From assembly GCF_000696095.1 (NCBI RefSeq), contig NZ_BAYX01000026.1, positions 1-64,000 of the forward strand: DNA of 64,000 bases, read 5' to 3'. The notes beneath the pieces were generated by a model. It had not been told where the DNA came from. It did no database searches and saw nothing but the letters and a program-made list of their open reading frames with translations. Both the position numbers and the translations under genes were made by a program. This stretch comes from Rhizobium rhizogenes NBRC 13257. GTDB taxonomy: Bacteria; Pseudomonadota; Alphaproteobacteria; Rhizobiales; Rhizobiaceae. This document shows positions 25,782 through 35,402 of this stretch, piece by piece (positions within the stretch are counted from its first letter, which is position 1; each line of letters starts with the position of its first letter).

Positions 25782-26441
25782 ATGGACGGCATGAACGAGC
25801 AGCCGACATTGCGGGAAAAAGCCTATGCGAGCTTTACCCAGCATCTGCTTGCCCGTGATGTACGTCCCGGTGAATTCGTCTCGCAGCGCAGGCTCGTGGA
25901 GCTGACCGGCCTGCCGCTCGGCGCCATCCGCGAGCTGATCCCGCGGCTGGAGGCCGAAGGCCTGATTAAGACCGTGCCGCAGCGCGGCCTGCAGATCGCC
26001 CATATCGATCTCGACCTTATCCGCGAAGCGTTTCAGCTCCGCATTTTTCTGGAGAAGGAAGCCGTCGCGCTCTTTACCCGTTCGGCTTCGGACGAAACCA
26101 TTGCCGGGCTCCTGAAGCAGCACCGCGATATTGCCGATGCCATCCAGGCCGGCGATACGTCACAAGAGCTCGAACTCCATGCGCAATCGGTCGATTGGGG
26201 CATGCATGATGCCTTTATCGATGCACTCGGTAACACCATTATTTCGAATGCCTATCGCGTCAATTCGATCAAGATGCGGCTGATCAGCCAGGACCGGTTC
26301 CGGATCAACGGACATGTCGGACCGGTCATGGTCGAACATATCAAGGTGCTTGAGGCGATCCAAAGACGATCGGCGGAAGATGCCGTCGCATCGCTCGTTT
26401 CGCACATCAACGGGGCAAGAGACCGCGCATTGAAGATTTGA
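25782..26441 (+). CDS. GntR-family regulator, FCD subgroup
   Basis: 219 residues from ATG 25782, preceded by GGGAGGGGG; a longer frame overlapping the aldolase is rejected. The winged helix spans about residues 10-70 (RPGEFVSQRRLVELTGLPLG, AIRELIPRLEAEGLIKTVPQ), and the helical FCD domain follows (FQLRIFLEKEAVALFTRSAS, later VDWGMHDAFIDALGN). It lies between the aldolase and the transporter genes of the operon and probably controls it through the palindrome at 24821-24834. Confidence 0.9.
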   Translation: MDGMNEQPTLREKAYASFTQHLLARDVRPGEFVSQRRLVELTGLPLGAIRELIPRLEAEGLIKTVPQRGLQIAHIDLDLIREAFQLRIFLEKEAVALFTRSASDETIAGLLKQHRDIADAIQAGDTSQELELHAQSVDWGMHDAFIDALGNTIISNAYRVNSIKMRLISQDRFRINGHVGPVMVEHIKVLEAIQRRSAEDAVASLVSHINGARDRALKI

Positions 26442-26492
26442 ATGAAACAGGCCGCGAATGAGGAGATTTTCGGCCAAAGGAGGAGGAACAAC

Positions 26493-27824
26493 ATGTCATC
26501 GTCATTCATCAATCCCACGCGCCGCCATTTCATGGCGGGCACAGCAGCTTTAGGGGCAGCAAGCCTGCTCGGCGTCCGCTCCGCATCGGCGGCCGTGGAC
26601 TGGAAGCGCTTTTCCGGAACGACGCTGGAAGTCAATCTGGTCAAAAGCCCGCGCAGCGAAATCATCATCAAGTACCTCAGCGAATTCGAGGCGCTGACCG
26701 GCATCAAGGTCAATGCCGAAGCAACGCCGGAACAGCAGCAGCGTCAGAAGACGACGATCGAGCTCAGCTCCGGAAAGCCGAGCTTCGACGTGGTGCATCT
26801 GAGCTATCATGTGCAGAAGCGCCAATTCGAAAAAGGCGGCTGGCTCGCCGACATCAGCGGTTTCCTGAAGGATCCGTCCCTGACGGATCCTTCGCTGACA
26901 TTAGGCGACTTTGCAGAAGCCGGCATGAAATTCGCCAAGGATTCCGATGGCGTTCTGCGCTCCCTGCCCTTCTCGGTCGATTACTGGATCGTCTACTGGA
27001 ACAAGACGCTCTTCGAAAAGAAGGGGCTTGCCTACCCTGAGACCTTCGAGGACATGGCCAAGGCCGCTGAAGCGCTGACGGATAAATCGACCAATACCTA
27101 CGGCTTCGTTGCCCGCGGACTGAAGAATGCCAATACGCCGGTCTGGACCGCCTTCATGCTCGGCTATGGCATAACGCCGCTGTCTGCGGACGGCAAGTTG
27201 CGCACCACATCGCCGGAAGCAGTGGAGGCCGCCAAGCTCTATCAGCGCCTGATGACCAAGGCGGCACCTCCCGGAGTTTCCGGGTTCAACTGGGCCGAGT
27301 CCCAATCCGCGTTCCTGCAGGGCAAGATCGGCATGTGGTTCGATGGCGTCGGCTTTGCGCCGCCGATCGAAAACCCGGAAAAGTCTCGCGTCGTCGGCCA
27401 GGTCGGCTATAGCGTCATCCCCAAGGGACCTGCCGGACAAGCAGCCGCCACCTTCGGCGACGGCATCGGCGTGACTGCGGCAAGCCAGAAGAAGGAGGCC
27501 GCCTATCTCTTCTGCCAATGGGTGATCTCGCACGAGATGGGTGCGCGGCTGTTGCAGGCCGGCGCCGGCGTGCCGTTCCGCCAGTCCGTCCTTGAAGACA
27601 TGAAAGTCCGCGAGGGCGTCAAGATGCCTGGGGCCTGGCTGGATGCCGTCGTCGGTTCCGGCAAGGTCTCGGCACTCGGCCTGCCCGTCATCATCCCGGT
27701 CACCGAATTCCGCGACATCTACGGCGTGGCGCTCACCAACATGATCGGCGGCGCGGATCCGGCAACCGAACTGAAGAATGCAACCGCACAGTTCGAGCCA
27801 GTGCTGGCGCGAAGCGAGGGGTGA
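26493..27824 (+). CDS. Tat-exported sugar-binding protein of a CUT1 ABC transporter
   Basis: 443 residues from ATG 26493, chosen because AAGGAGGAGGAAC precedes it and the protein then begins with a twin-arginine signal (NPTRRHFMAGTAALGAASLL). Family 1 binding-protein features include TGIKVNAEATPEQQQRQKT, FSVDYWIVYWNKTLFEKKGL, YPETFEDMAKAAEALTDKST and FGDGIGVTAASQKKEAAYLF. It delivers its ligand to the permeases directly downstream; the next gene starts within its stop codon, so this operon lacks the hairpin seen after other binding-protein genes. Confidence 0.9.
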   Translation: MSSSFINPTRRHFMAGTAALGAASLLGVRSASAAVDWKRFSGTTLEVNLVKSPRSEIIIKYLSEFEALTGIKVNAEATPEQQQRQKTTIELSSGKPSFDVVHLSYHVQKRQFEKGGWLADISGFLKDPSLTDPSLTLGDFAEAGMKFAKDSDGVLRSLPFSVDYWIVYWNKTLFEKKGLAYPETFEDMAKAAEALTDKSTNTYGFVARGLKNANTPVWTAFMLGYGITPLSADGKLRTTSPEAVEAAKLYQRLMTKAAPPGVSGFNWAESQSAFLQGKIGMWFDGVGFAPPIENPEKSRVVGQVGYSVIPKGPAGQAAATFGDGIGVTAASQKKEAAYLFCQWVISHEMGARLLQAGAGVPFRQSVLEDMKVREGVKMPGAWLDAVVGSGKVSALGLPVIIPVTEFRDIYGVALTNMIGGADPATELKNATAQFEPVLARSEG

Positions 27825-28762
27825 TGGCGTCCGTGAGCATCGAGAATACCACGGCGACCGCCGCGAAGAAGAGGAGCAAACCCAGAGGAGGGCTTGTTCC
27901 CAACTATTGGCCCTTCGTCATCCCCGCTCTGGTAGTCATCGCCGCGGTGATCGTTTTTCCGTGGATCTTTACCCTATGGATGAGCGTGAATAGCTGGACG
28001 CTCGGGCAATCCCAGAGCTTTGCGGGCCTTGCAAACTACGCCCGCCTGGCAACGGACATGCGGTTCTGGGAGGCGCTGTGGCATACGGTGCTTTATACCG
28101 GCCTCTCCGTCATCGCGCCGGTTTTCTTAGGGACCCTTGCCGCCCTGATATTCGATGCGCAATTCCCGTTGCGCGGTTTCCTGCGCGGCATTTTCGTCAT
28201 GCCGATGATGGCGACGCCTGTCGCTATCGCGCTCGTCTGGACGATGATGCTTCATCCCCAGCTCGGCGTGCTCAACTATCTCCTGTCCTTCGTCGGCATC
28301 GGCCCGCAGGAATGGATCTACAATCAGGTCAGCGTCATCCCGTCGCTGGTGCTGGTGGAAACATGGCAATGGACACCGCTTGTCATGCTGATCGTGCTCG
28401 GTGGTCTCGCCGCTGTGCCACGCGAGCCTTATGAAAGTGCGGAGATCGACGGCGCCAATGTGTGGCAGAAGTTCCGCTATCTCACCCTGCCGATGATCGC
28501 GCCCTTCCTGATGATCGCCGTCATCATCCGCAGCATCGATGCGGTGAAAAGCTTCGACATCATCTATGCGATGACGCAGGGCGGGCCGGGAACTGCCTCC
28601 GAGACGATCAACATCTATCTCTACAACACCGCCTTTTCCTATTACGACATCGGCTACGGCTCGGCCATGGCGGTCGTCTTCTTCATCCTCATCGTCGCGC
28701 TCTCCTTCGTCCTGCTGATGGCGAGACAGCGCGCGAACTGGTCGGACACGGAGACACGATGA
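27824..28762 (+). CDS. CUT1 ABC transporter permease (MalF-like)
   Basis: 312 residues from ATG 27824, which overlaps the preceding TGA by one base (a GTG at 27821 is the alternative). A basic cytoplasmic lead is followed by six membrane segments starting YWPFVIPALVVIAAVIVFPW, and the EAA loop reads EPYESAEIDGANVWQKFRYL. QGGPGTASETINIYLY near the end is typical of MalF/UgpA permeases. Confidence 0.92.
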   Translation: MASVSIENTTATAAKKRSKPRGGLVPNYWPFVIPALVVIAAVIVFPWIFTLWMSVNSWTLGQSQSFAGLANYARLATDMRFWEALWHTVLYTGLSVIAPVFLGTLAALIFDAQFPLRGFLRGIFVMPMMATPVAIALVWTMMLHPQLGVLNYLLSFVGIGPQEWIYNQVSVIPSLVLVETWQWTPLVMLIVLGGLAAVPREPYESAEIDGANVWQKFRYLTLPMIAPFLMIAVIIRSIDAVKSFDIIYAMTQGGPGTASETINIYLYNTAFSYYDIGYGSAMAVVFFILIVALSFVLLMARQRANWSDTETR

Positions 28763-29583
28763 TGAAACGCAAGACGCTCGACAAGATCGGTCTTCTCTTC
28801 GTGGCGCTGGTGATGATTTCGCCGGTAGTGCTGTTCTTCCTGTGGATGATCTCGCTTTCGCTGAAGTACGAGATCGATAACGGCGCCTATCCGCCGATTT
28901 TCATTCCCGAGCGCTTCGCCTGGTCGAACTACGTCAAGGTTTTCGAGGAGAACAACTTCTTCCTCTATTTCTGGAACTCCATTCTGGTGACTGGGGCCGC
29001 GACCTTGCTTGCTCTGCTGATCGGCGTTCCCGCCGGCTACGGTATTGCGCGGCTGAAGGCGGAGAGGTCGGCGGTCGTCATCATGATCGCCCGCATGACG
29101 CCCGGCCTCTCCTTCCTCATTCCGCTGTTCCTGCTCTTCCAATGGCTGAACCTTTTGGGAACGCTCTGGCCGCAGATCATCATTCATCTCGTCGTGACGG
29201 TCCCGATCGTCGTCTGGATCATGATCGGCTATTTCGAGACGACCCCGATGGAATTGGAGGAGGCGGCCAGCATCGATGGCGCGACGCCGTGGCAGGTCTT
29301 CCGGCTGGTGGCGCTCCCGATCGCCAAGCCGGGGATCGTCGTTGCTTTTATCCTCTCGGTCATCTTTTCGTGGAACAATTTCGTCTTCGGCATCGTGCTT
29401 GCCAGCCGCGAGACGCGCACCCTGCCGGTTGCCGTCTACAACATGCTGTCCTTCGAGCAGGTAAGCTGGGGGCCGCTGGCGGCCGCCGCGCTGATCGTCA
29501 CGCTACCGGTGCTGGTTCTCACAATATTTGCCCAGAAGCAGATCGTTGCCGGCCTCACCGCCGGCGCCGTCAAGGGCGGCTGA
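28759..29583 (+). CDS. CUT1 ABC transporter permease (MalG-like)
   Basis: 274 residues from ATG 28759, overlapping the MalF-like stop by four bases. It has about six membrane segments and the EAA loop MELEEAASIDGATPWQVFRL around residues 166-185. The C-terminus ends FAQKQIVAGLTAGAVKGG, the MalG-type tail that contacts the ATPase. Confidence 0.92.
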   Translation: MMKRKTLDKIGLLFVALVMISPVVLFFLWMISLSLKYEIDNGAYPPIFIPERFAWSNYVKVFEENNFFLYFWNSILVTGAATLLALLIGVPAGYGIARLKAERSAVVIMIARMTPGLSFLIPLFLLFQWLNLLGTLWPQIIIHLVVTVPIVVWIMIGYFETTPMELEEAASIDGATPWQVFRLVALPIAKPGIVVAFILSVIFSWNNFVFGIVLASRETRTLPVAVYNMLSFEQVSWGPLAAAALIVTLPVLVLTIFAQKQIVAGLTAGAVKGG

Positions 29584-29608
29584 ACTCCCTTTCGAACAGG
29601 ATCCAATC

Positions 29609-30667
29609 ATGGCACCCGTGAACATACAAAACATCCAGAAGCGCTTCGGCCAGGTCAAGGTCATCCATGATATCAGCGTCGATATCGCCGATGGCGAATT
29701 CGTCGTTCTCGTCGGCCCGTCGGGCTGCGGCAAGTCGACATTGCTGCGCATGATCGCGGGGCTGGAGGAGGTGAGCGACGGCGAGATCCGTATCGGCGCT
29801 CGCGAGGTCAGTAACCTGCCGGCGCGCGATCGCGACATCGCCATGGTGTTCCAGAACTATGCCCTCTACCCGCATATGACGGTTGCCGAAAACCTGGGTT
29901 TTGCATTGAAGCTGCGGAAAGCCAGCCCTTCGGAGATTTCAGCGAAAGTGGAGAAGGCGGCCGGCATTCTCGGCCTTGAAGCGCTGCTCGACCGCTTTCC
30001 GCGCCAGCTTTCCGGCGGACAACGCCAGCGTGTAGCCATGGGTCGTGCCCTGGTGCGCGATCCCCAGGTCTTCCTGTTCGACGAGCCGCTCTCCAACCTT
30101 GATGCGAAGCTCCGCGTACAGATGCGCGCCGAGATCAAATCCATGCATCAGCGCGTCGGCACGACGACGATCTATGTGACGCATGACCAGGTCGAGGCGA
30201 TGACGATGGCCGACAAGATCGTCGTGCTTCATGGCGGCCTGATCGAGCAGATCGGTGCGCCGCTCGACCTTTATGACCGCCCGGCCAATCTCTTCGTCGC
30301 CGGCTTCATCGGCTCGCCGGCAATGAATTTTATCGACGGAAAAATCGAAGAGGGCGTGTTCCGCAGCGACAAGGGGCTTATCCTGCCTCTGCCCGAGGGG
30401 CTGCCGATCTCGCGGTATGGCGGGCAACCGCTGGTCTACGGCATCCGGCCCGAACATATCCGCGCGGCAAGCGGCGGCATTTCGGGACGGGTCGAGATCG
30501 TCGAGGGCACGGGATCGGAGATTTACGCCAAGCTCGATTGCAGCGGCCAGGAAATATCCTGCCTCTTCCGCGAACGGCTCGATATTCGCTTCGGCGACAC
30601 GGTCGGCATCGCGATCGATGCAGGTAGCGTGCATCTGTTCGACAAGGCGAACGGCAAGCGGCTTTGA
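29609..30667 (+). CDS. CUT1 sugar ABC transporter ATP-binding protein (UgpC/MalK-like)
   Basis: 352 residues from ATG 29609. Motifs: Walker A GPSGCGKS, FQNYALYPHMTVAENL, signature LSGGQRQRVAMGRAL, Walker B FLFDEPLSNLDAKL and switch His in YVTHDQVEAMTMA. A TOBE-type domain occupies the C-terminal third (VYGIRPEHIRAAS). It overlaps the kinase start by one base and completes the transporter. Confidence 0.93.
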   Translation: MAPVNIQNIQKRFGQVKVIHDISVDIADGEFVVLVGPSGCGKSTLLRMIAGLEEVSDGEIRIGAREVSNLPARDRDIAMVFQNYALYPHMTVAENLGFALKLRKASPSEISAKVEKAAGILGLEALLDRFPRQLSGGQRQRVAMGRALVRDPQVFLFDEPLSNLDAKLRVQMRAEIKSMHQRVGTTTIYVTHDQVEAMTMADKIVVLHGGLIEQIGAPLDLYDRPANLFVAGFIGSPAMNFIDGKIEEGVFRSDKGLILPLPEGLPISRYGGQPLVYGIRPEHIRAASGGISGRVEIVEGTGSEIYAKLDCSGQEISCLFRERLDIRFGDTVGIAIDAGSVHLFDKANGKRL

Positions 30668-31617
30668 TGTCTTCTTCGATTTTCGATCCGCCGACAGGTG
30701 CGCCGAGACACGTCCTCTGCGTCGGCGCGGCTGTTCTCGACGCGCTGTTTCGTGTCCACACACTGCCGTCAGGACAAGGGAAAGTCCTGCCCCACGAGAT
30801 GCTGCAGATCGCCGAGGGCATGGCGTCAAGTGCGGCCTTTGCGGTCGCGCGTCTTGGCGGCAAGGCAAGCCTATGGGGCGCGGTGGGCGACGACGAGACC
30901 GGCGAGCGGATTGTCCGCGACCTCGGGGAAGCCGGTATCATCACCGATGGCATGCTGCGCGTCGAGGGAGCGCGCTCGGCGCTGTCGACAATCCTGATCG
31001 ATGACGATGGCGAGCGGTTGATCGTACCCTTTTACGATCCCAGACTGCATGAGACGGTGAAGCCGGTCACGCCGGACGATATCGCGGCTGTCGACGCCGT
31101 CCTGGTCGATGTCCGCTGGCCGGCGCTCGCGCTAAAGGTCCTGCAAGCGGCAAGAGATGCCGGCAAGCCCGCCATCCTCGACGGGGATGTCGCGCCCGAT
31201 GGCACTATCGAACGACTGGCGCCCGCGGCAAGCCATATCGTATTTTCCGAACCGGCAGCACAACGGCTCACTGGCGCGAACGATGTCGCGGAAATGGTCC
31301 GGTATCTGAAACAGAGATTCAGCCACGCCTTCATCAGCGTGACCGCCGGCGCTGCTGGCAGCTACTGGTTTGACGATGAAAACGGCGAGATCGAGCATTG
31401 GCCGGCCCTTGCCATCAAGGCCGTCGATACGCTTGCGGCCGGCGATATCTTCCACGGTGCGTTTGCCCTTGCCATCGCGGAGGGCAAACCGCCGAAGGAC
31501 GCGATCCGGCTTTCATCGATTGCCGCTGCGCTCAAATGCGAGGTGTTCGGCGGCCGTTCAGGCGCACCGACACGATCACAAGTTATCGCCCGGGCAGGTC
31601 ATCAGCCAACTAGCTGA
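30667..31617 (+). CDS. PfkB-family carbohydrate kinase
   Basis: 316 residues from ATG 30667, overlapping the ATPase TGA. The fold text is ribokinase-like: VLCVGAAVLDALFRVHTLP, GMASSAAFAVARLGGKASLW, GAVGDDETGERIVRDL, ISVTAGAAGSYWF. The catalytic loop reads DTLAAGDIFHGAF, giving Ala-Ala-Gly-Asp instead of the usual Gly-Ala-Gly-Asp, with the catalytic Asp kept. It probably phosphorylates the sugar or sugar acid taken up by this operon, upstream or downstream of the aldolase. Its last eight bases overlap the end of the convergent M20 gene. Confidence 0.9.
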   Translation: MSSSIFDPPTGAPRHVLCVGAAVLDALFRVHTLPSGQGKVLPHEMLQIAEGMASSAAFAVARLGGKASLWGAVGDDETGERIVRDLGEAGIITDGMLRVEGARSALSTILIDDDGERLIVPFYDPRLHETVKPVTPDDIAAVDAVLVDVRWPALALKVLQAARDAGKPAILDGDVAPDGTIERLAPAASHIVFSEPAAQRLTGANDVAEMVRYLKQRFSHAFISVTAGAAGSYWFDDENGEIEHWPALAIKAVDTLAAGDIFHGAFALAIAEGKPPKDAIRLSSIAAALKCEVFGGRSGAPTRSQVIARAGHQPTS

Positions 31618-32851
31618 CGCTTTCCATCGTCGCCTCCAGGAGCAGCCGAGTACCGTTGATGGCATCGGCCGGCTCAACATATTCGGCCTCGTTATGGCTG
31701 ATACCATCGCGGCAGGGCACGAAAATCATCGCGGCAGGCGCCACCCGGGCGATGAACAGGGCATCATGAAATGCGCCGGAAATCATCCGCTTGCAGGGCA
31801 ATTCAAGTGCCTTTGCCGCCGCCTCGATCCGATCTGTCATGACCTTTGAGAACGAGCCAGGCGGCATATCGAAAGATGTTGATATCTCGACGCTGCATCG
31901 CTGAGACGCTGCCGCCTCTTCGCAGGCCGCACGAACTCTTGCTTCGATGGCTGCCAGGGTCACCGCATCCGGATGCCGGATATCGACGGTAAAGGTCACC
32001 CGATCCGGAATGGCATTGATCGAACCCGGATGGGCCGAAAACCGCCCGACGGTCAGCCGTGCATCGTCGTCCTGTGGCATGACCGACATCTGCAGCCGGT
32101 TCAGCGCCGCAGTTGCCGCAACCATCGGATCACGCCGATAGGCAAGCGAGGTGGTGCCGGCATGGCCAGCACTTCCTGAGAAGGTCACGGTCAGCCATCG
32201 CGTGCCTTGAACGGCGGTGACGACACCGGCTGCCAGACCTTCACGCTCAAGCGAAGGCCCCTGCTCGATATGCAGTTCGAGATAAGCGGAGATCGGCGCG
32301 CCAAAGGCGCGCATCTTGGCTTCCGGCAGGGCCGCGAGCGTCGCCGCGAGCTCTTCCCCGAAACTTGCGCCATCACTTGCGGTCACAGACTGAAAATCGT
32401 CCGGATGTGCCGCACCGACAAAGGCCATCGACCCCATGACGCCGGGCGCAAAGCGGCTACCCTCTTCATTCGTCCAGGCAACGACTTCTATGGCGACCTC
32501 CGTCTCATGGCCCGCATCCTCCAAAGCCTCCAGCACTTCGAAAGCGGCAAGCGTGCCCAGCGCGCCGTCGAAGCGGCCGCCTGTCGGCTGGCTGTCGAGA
32601 TGACTGCCGATCAGCATCGGCGGCAGTGCCGGATTGCGGCCCTCACGACGGATGAAGAGATTGGCGATCGCATCCTGAAAGATCTTAAAGCCACGCGCCG
32701 CTGAGAGATCAGCGAGAAGACGCCGCGCTGCCCGGTCTTCACTGCTCAATGCCTGCCGGTTGACCCCACCGGCCTTTGTCTTGCCAATTTCGGCGAATTC
32801 GCTCAAACGGCGAAGCAGACGCTCGCCGTTGACCTCAGGCCTGCCTCTCAT
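31610..32851 (-). CDS. M20-family N-carbamoyl-amino-acid hydrolase/allantoate amidohydrolase-like
   Basis: 413 residues from ATG 32851, overlapping the BtpA stop as ATGA. The family's metal and substrate motifs are all present: His84 and Asp95 in GSHLDSQPTGGRFDGALG, AWTNEEGSRF (Glu129/130), YLELHIEQGPSLE, GHAGTTSLAYRRDP, and the C-terminal His in DGISHNEAEYV. This subgroup removes carbamoyl or ureido groups from N-carbamoyl amino acids, ureidoglycine or similar compounds. It is the last gene of an eight-gene CUT2 transporter operon, so the imported compound may contain a carbamoyl or cyclic-ureide part. Confidence 0.9.
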   Translation of the reverse strand: MRGRPEVNGERLLRRLSEFAEIGKTKAGGVNRQALSSEDRAARRLLADLSAARGFKIFQDAIANLFIRREGRNPALPPMLIGSHLDSQPTGGRFDGALGTLAAFEVLEALEDAGHETEVAIEVVAWTNEEGSRFAPGVMGSMAFVGAAHPDDFQSVTASDGASFGEELAATLAALPEAKMRAFGAPISAYLELHIEQGPSLEREGLAAGVVTAVQGTRWLTVTFSGSAGHAGTTSLAYRRDPMVAATAALNRLQMSVMPQDDDARLTVGRFSAHPGSINAIPDRVTFTVDIRHPDAVTLAAIEARVRAACEEAAASQRCSVEISTSFDMPPGSFSKVMTDRIEAAAKALELPCKRMISGAFHDALFIARVAPAAMIFVPCRDGISHNEAEYVEPADAINGTRLLLEATMESVS

Positions 32852-33690
32852 CGGCGCAATCCGGCGATGAAGGCCTCGACCCTTTTCAGATCGACGGCAT
32901 TCCACCAGACGCCATCATGTTTGAGCGAGCTTGCGACGATAACGCCATCGACGATATCGAGAATGTCATTGGCATTCTCCGGCGTGACACCGCTGCCAAC
33001 AAGTGTCGGCAGACCCGCCGCTTCCTTGATCATCCGGATATAACCGAGATCGGCGGCATGGCCGGTGCGCTGGCCGGTCGCGATCACGGCATCCGCATCG
33101 AAGAAGACCAGATCCTTCACCTGCTCCTCGACCGGCCTGTCGGCAACGATTGCGTGCGCCCCGTGCTTGACATGGACATCGGCAAAAATCTTGATGCCGT
33201 TTGCCCGCAACTTGGCGCGAAAACGCATCGCGCGCGCCGCCTCGCCTTCGATGAAGCCTTCATTGGCGACATAGGCATTGGCCCATTGATTGACGCGCAC
33301 GAAGCCAGCTCCGGACGCACTGGCGATGGACAAAGCCGGAATGGCGGCATTGGCCAGAACGTTGATACCGATCGGGCGACCCAGCTCCCGGCGGATGCGA
33401 TCGGACACGACTGACATATAGGCTGCGGTCTCCGGCCCGATATCATCGGGCTTCGAGAACGGGATATCGCCGTGATTTTCGACGATGACACCGTCGCAGC
33501 CGCCATGCAGATAGGCTTTGGCGTCGTCGAGGCCGCGTTGATAGATCGCTTCCACCGCCTCGCCGTCGTAGCGCGGCGCGCCGGGCAGAGGTGCCAGATG
33601 GACGACGCCGATCACGACCTTCGTCCGGCCGAAGAGCGAGAGAAGTGCATCGCCGGACGCTTGGCCGACAGGCTTCTGGGAGGGTGTCAT
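32848..33690 (-). CDS. BtpA/SgcQ-family protein
   Basis: 280 residues from ATG 33690, overlapping the ribokinase stop as ATGA. BtpA-family text: VIGVVHLAPLPGAPRYDG, AYLHGGCDGVIVENHGDIPF, RELGRPIGINVLANAA, KIFADVHVKHGAHAI, and the TIM-barrel phosphate-binding-like GLPTLVGSGVTPENANDIL. BtpA was named for photosystem I biogenesis in cyanobacteria, but in heterotrophs the family occurs with sugar kinases and transporters (E. coli SgcQ) and is thought to be enzymatic. The reaction is not known. Confidence 0.9.
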   Translation of the reverse strand: MTPSQKPVGQASGDALLSLFGRTKVVIGVVHLAPLPGAPRYDGEAVEAIYQRGLDDAKAYLHGGCDGVIVENHGDIPFSKPDDIGPETAAYMSVVSDRIRRELGRPIGINVLANAAIPALSIASASGAGFVRVNQWANAYVANEGFIEGEAARAMRFRAKLRANGIKIFADVHVKHGAHAIVADRPVEEQVKDLVFFDADAVIATGQRTGHAADLGYIRMIKEAAGLPTLVGSGVTPENANDILDIVDGVIVASSLKHDGVWWNAVDLKRVEAFIAGLRR

Positions 33691-34592
33691 AGGCTTTCCG
33701 CCTCCATTGTGTTCATGAGTTTCGATAGCTCCACCCGGCTCGGGCAGGCTTCCAGTGTCCCAGGACGGCCGACTACCAAAGCGGCAGCCGCAACCGCCAG
33801 CCGCGCCGATTGCGCGAGCGGCCACCCCTTCGTCAGGAATCCGGCGAAACATCCGCAAAAGACGTCGCCGGCACCGCTGGTATCGACCACGGCCACCTTG
33901 ACCGCTGGGATCAGATCGACAGTACCACCTTCCAGCAGGAGACATCCCTCGGCACCCAGCGTGACGATCGCCGCCTTTGCCCCGCGCCGAAGAAGATCCC
34001 GCGCGGCCCGCTCGGGATCAGGCTCGCTGGTGATCTCGAATGCCTCGCCTTGATTGACGATGACGATGTCGACCGCCGTAAGATCAGGTGCCGCGCCCGA
34101 TAAGGGGCTCGGATTGAGGATCGTGGTCGCGCCCACAGTCTTCGCAGCCCGGAGGCACGCATCGGTGACCGTTGCCCTGAGATTGCCCTGCATGACCAGA
34201 AAGTCGCCACGAGCGATCAACGCGGCAAGACCTGTCTCCTGCAAGGGGTCGAAATCAGCCGCGCAGGCAACGCCGCTGACGATCAGGTTTTCACCGTCCC
34301 GGTTGACGACGATCGTCGATCTGTCGCTTGGCAACGGCTTTTCCGACAACCCGTCCAGATCGAACTCGCCTTTCAGCCGCTCCCTGATGAAGGCGGCGGC
34401 GGGATCACTTCCGAGCGGCGCAAAAAACCGGACATCAACACCGGTCCTCGCGGCGGCAACGGCCTGGTTCGCGCCCTTGCCGCCGACACCGTCCGAATGA
34501 TCGCTCGCATTGAGTGTCTCACCCGGCACCGGAAAACGATCGACCCGAAATGTAGTATCGATGCAGACGTTGCCGACGACATGGACCGGCAT
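33687..34592 (-). CDS. PfkB-family kinase, ribokinase-like
   Basis: 301 residues with the ribokinase order of motifs: N-terminal VGNVCIDTTFRVDRFPVPGE, the GVGGKGANQAVAAAR sugar-binding stretch at about residues 36-50, NPSPL, and the catalytic VVDTSGAGDVFCGCFAGFL with Asp in GAGD. These residues match RbsK and related nucleoside/sugar kinases well. The operon context (CUT2 transporter, BtpA, phosphotriesterase-like protein) suggests that it phosphorylates a ribose-like or ribosyl compound released in the cell. Confidence 0.9.
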   Translation of the reverse strand: MPVHVVGNVCIDTTFRVDRFPVPGETLNASDHSDGVGGKGANQAVAAARTGVDVRFFAPLGSDPAAAFIRERLKGEFDLDGLSEKPLPSDRSTIVVNRDGENLIVSGVACAADFDPLQETGLAALIARGDFLVMQGNLRATVTDACLRAAKTVGATTILNPSPLSGAAPDLTAVDIVIVNQGEAFEITSEPDPERAARDLLRRGAKAAIVTLGAEGCLLLEGGTVDLIPAVKVAVVDTSGAGDVFCGCFAGFLTKGWPLAQSARLAVAAAALVVGRPGTLEACPSRVELSKLMNTMEAESL

Positions 34593-34598
34593 GGCGCA

Positions 34599-35369
34599 TC
34601 AATCCTTGGCGGTGGCGAAGGCGAGCATCTGTTCGAACAGTGTCTTGTAGCCACTCCAGGCAATGAAGCCTGGCGGCAGCCAGTGCGGCCCGACGTCCGA
34701 TGTCCAGGCGATGGTGCGCCCCTTGCCATACCGCCCCGTGACCAGCAACGGCAGGGAGCCGTAATCGGAGGAAACCGTCGCCAGAACCTCCGCGTCGTCC
34801 TTGACGGTAACTTCGTTGAAACCGAGCAGAACCGGCCAGTCCTTGCCGAGCCCCGCCAGGATCGGGTGGCTCTCGTCGCCAGTGACGACAGGTGCAAACC
34901 CTTCCGGCACCTCGACCCGGTCATCGACGGACAAGCATTCTACCGGCAGGACATCCTCGACCGGCGTCTTGCGATAACGCGCACCACCATTGATGCCCTG
35001 GAAGCTGTAATAGCCGCCGAACATCAGCAGGCCGCCGCCACCCCGCACATAGTCGCGCAGCAGGCGCAGACGGTTCGGCGTCGTCTTCGAGTGGATCCAG
35101 GTATCGGGATGAAGAAGCAGCGTGTTTGCGCCGATATCCGACAGGACAACCGCATCATAGGCGGATAGCGCCTCGATGGTCTGCGGGAAATCACGCTGCG
35201 CCTCATGCGCCGGCATGAAGGTGACATCGAAGTCGCTGTTCTTCAGTGCGGCCAGCAATTCGTCAGCGCCGGTGTGATAGGTCACGGTCGGAAACTGATC
35301 GAAACCCTTGATATGGGTTGCCGTCGATACCCAGGATTCCCCGGCGAGAAGGATCTTCTTCTTGGACAT
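34599..35369 (-). CDS. GATase1-like protein (PF07090 type)
   Basis: A 256-residue cytoplasmic protein beginning KKKILLAGESWVSTATHIKG. The text FDVTFMPAHEAQRDFPQTIE, YDAVVLSDIGANTLLLHP, YVRGGGGLLMFGGYYSFQG and TGRYGKGRTIAWTSDVGPHW is typical of putative glutamine-amidotransferase-like proteins of PF07090. The nucleophilic Cys of true amidotransferases is not evident at the elbow (FGGYYSF), so it may be a binding protein or a hydrolase of different chemistry. It lies between the phosphotriesterase-like and ribokinase genes. Confidence 0.8.
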   Translation of the reverse strand: MSKKKILLAGESWVSTATHIKGFDQFPTVTYHTGADELLAALKNSDFDVTFMPAHEAQRDFPQTIEALSAYDAVVLSDIGANTLLLHPDTWIHSKTTPNRLRLLRDYVRGGGGLLMFGGYYSFQGINGGARYRKTPVEDVLPVECLSVDDRVEVPEGFAPVVTGDESHPILAGLGKDWPVLLGFNEVTVKDDAEVLATVSSDYGSLPLLVTGRYGKGRTIAWTSDVGPHWLPPGFIAWSGYKTLFEQMLAFATAKD

Positions 35370-35402
35370 GTATGCTCCTTGCGATGCAGATTTCTTGGCC
35401 GG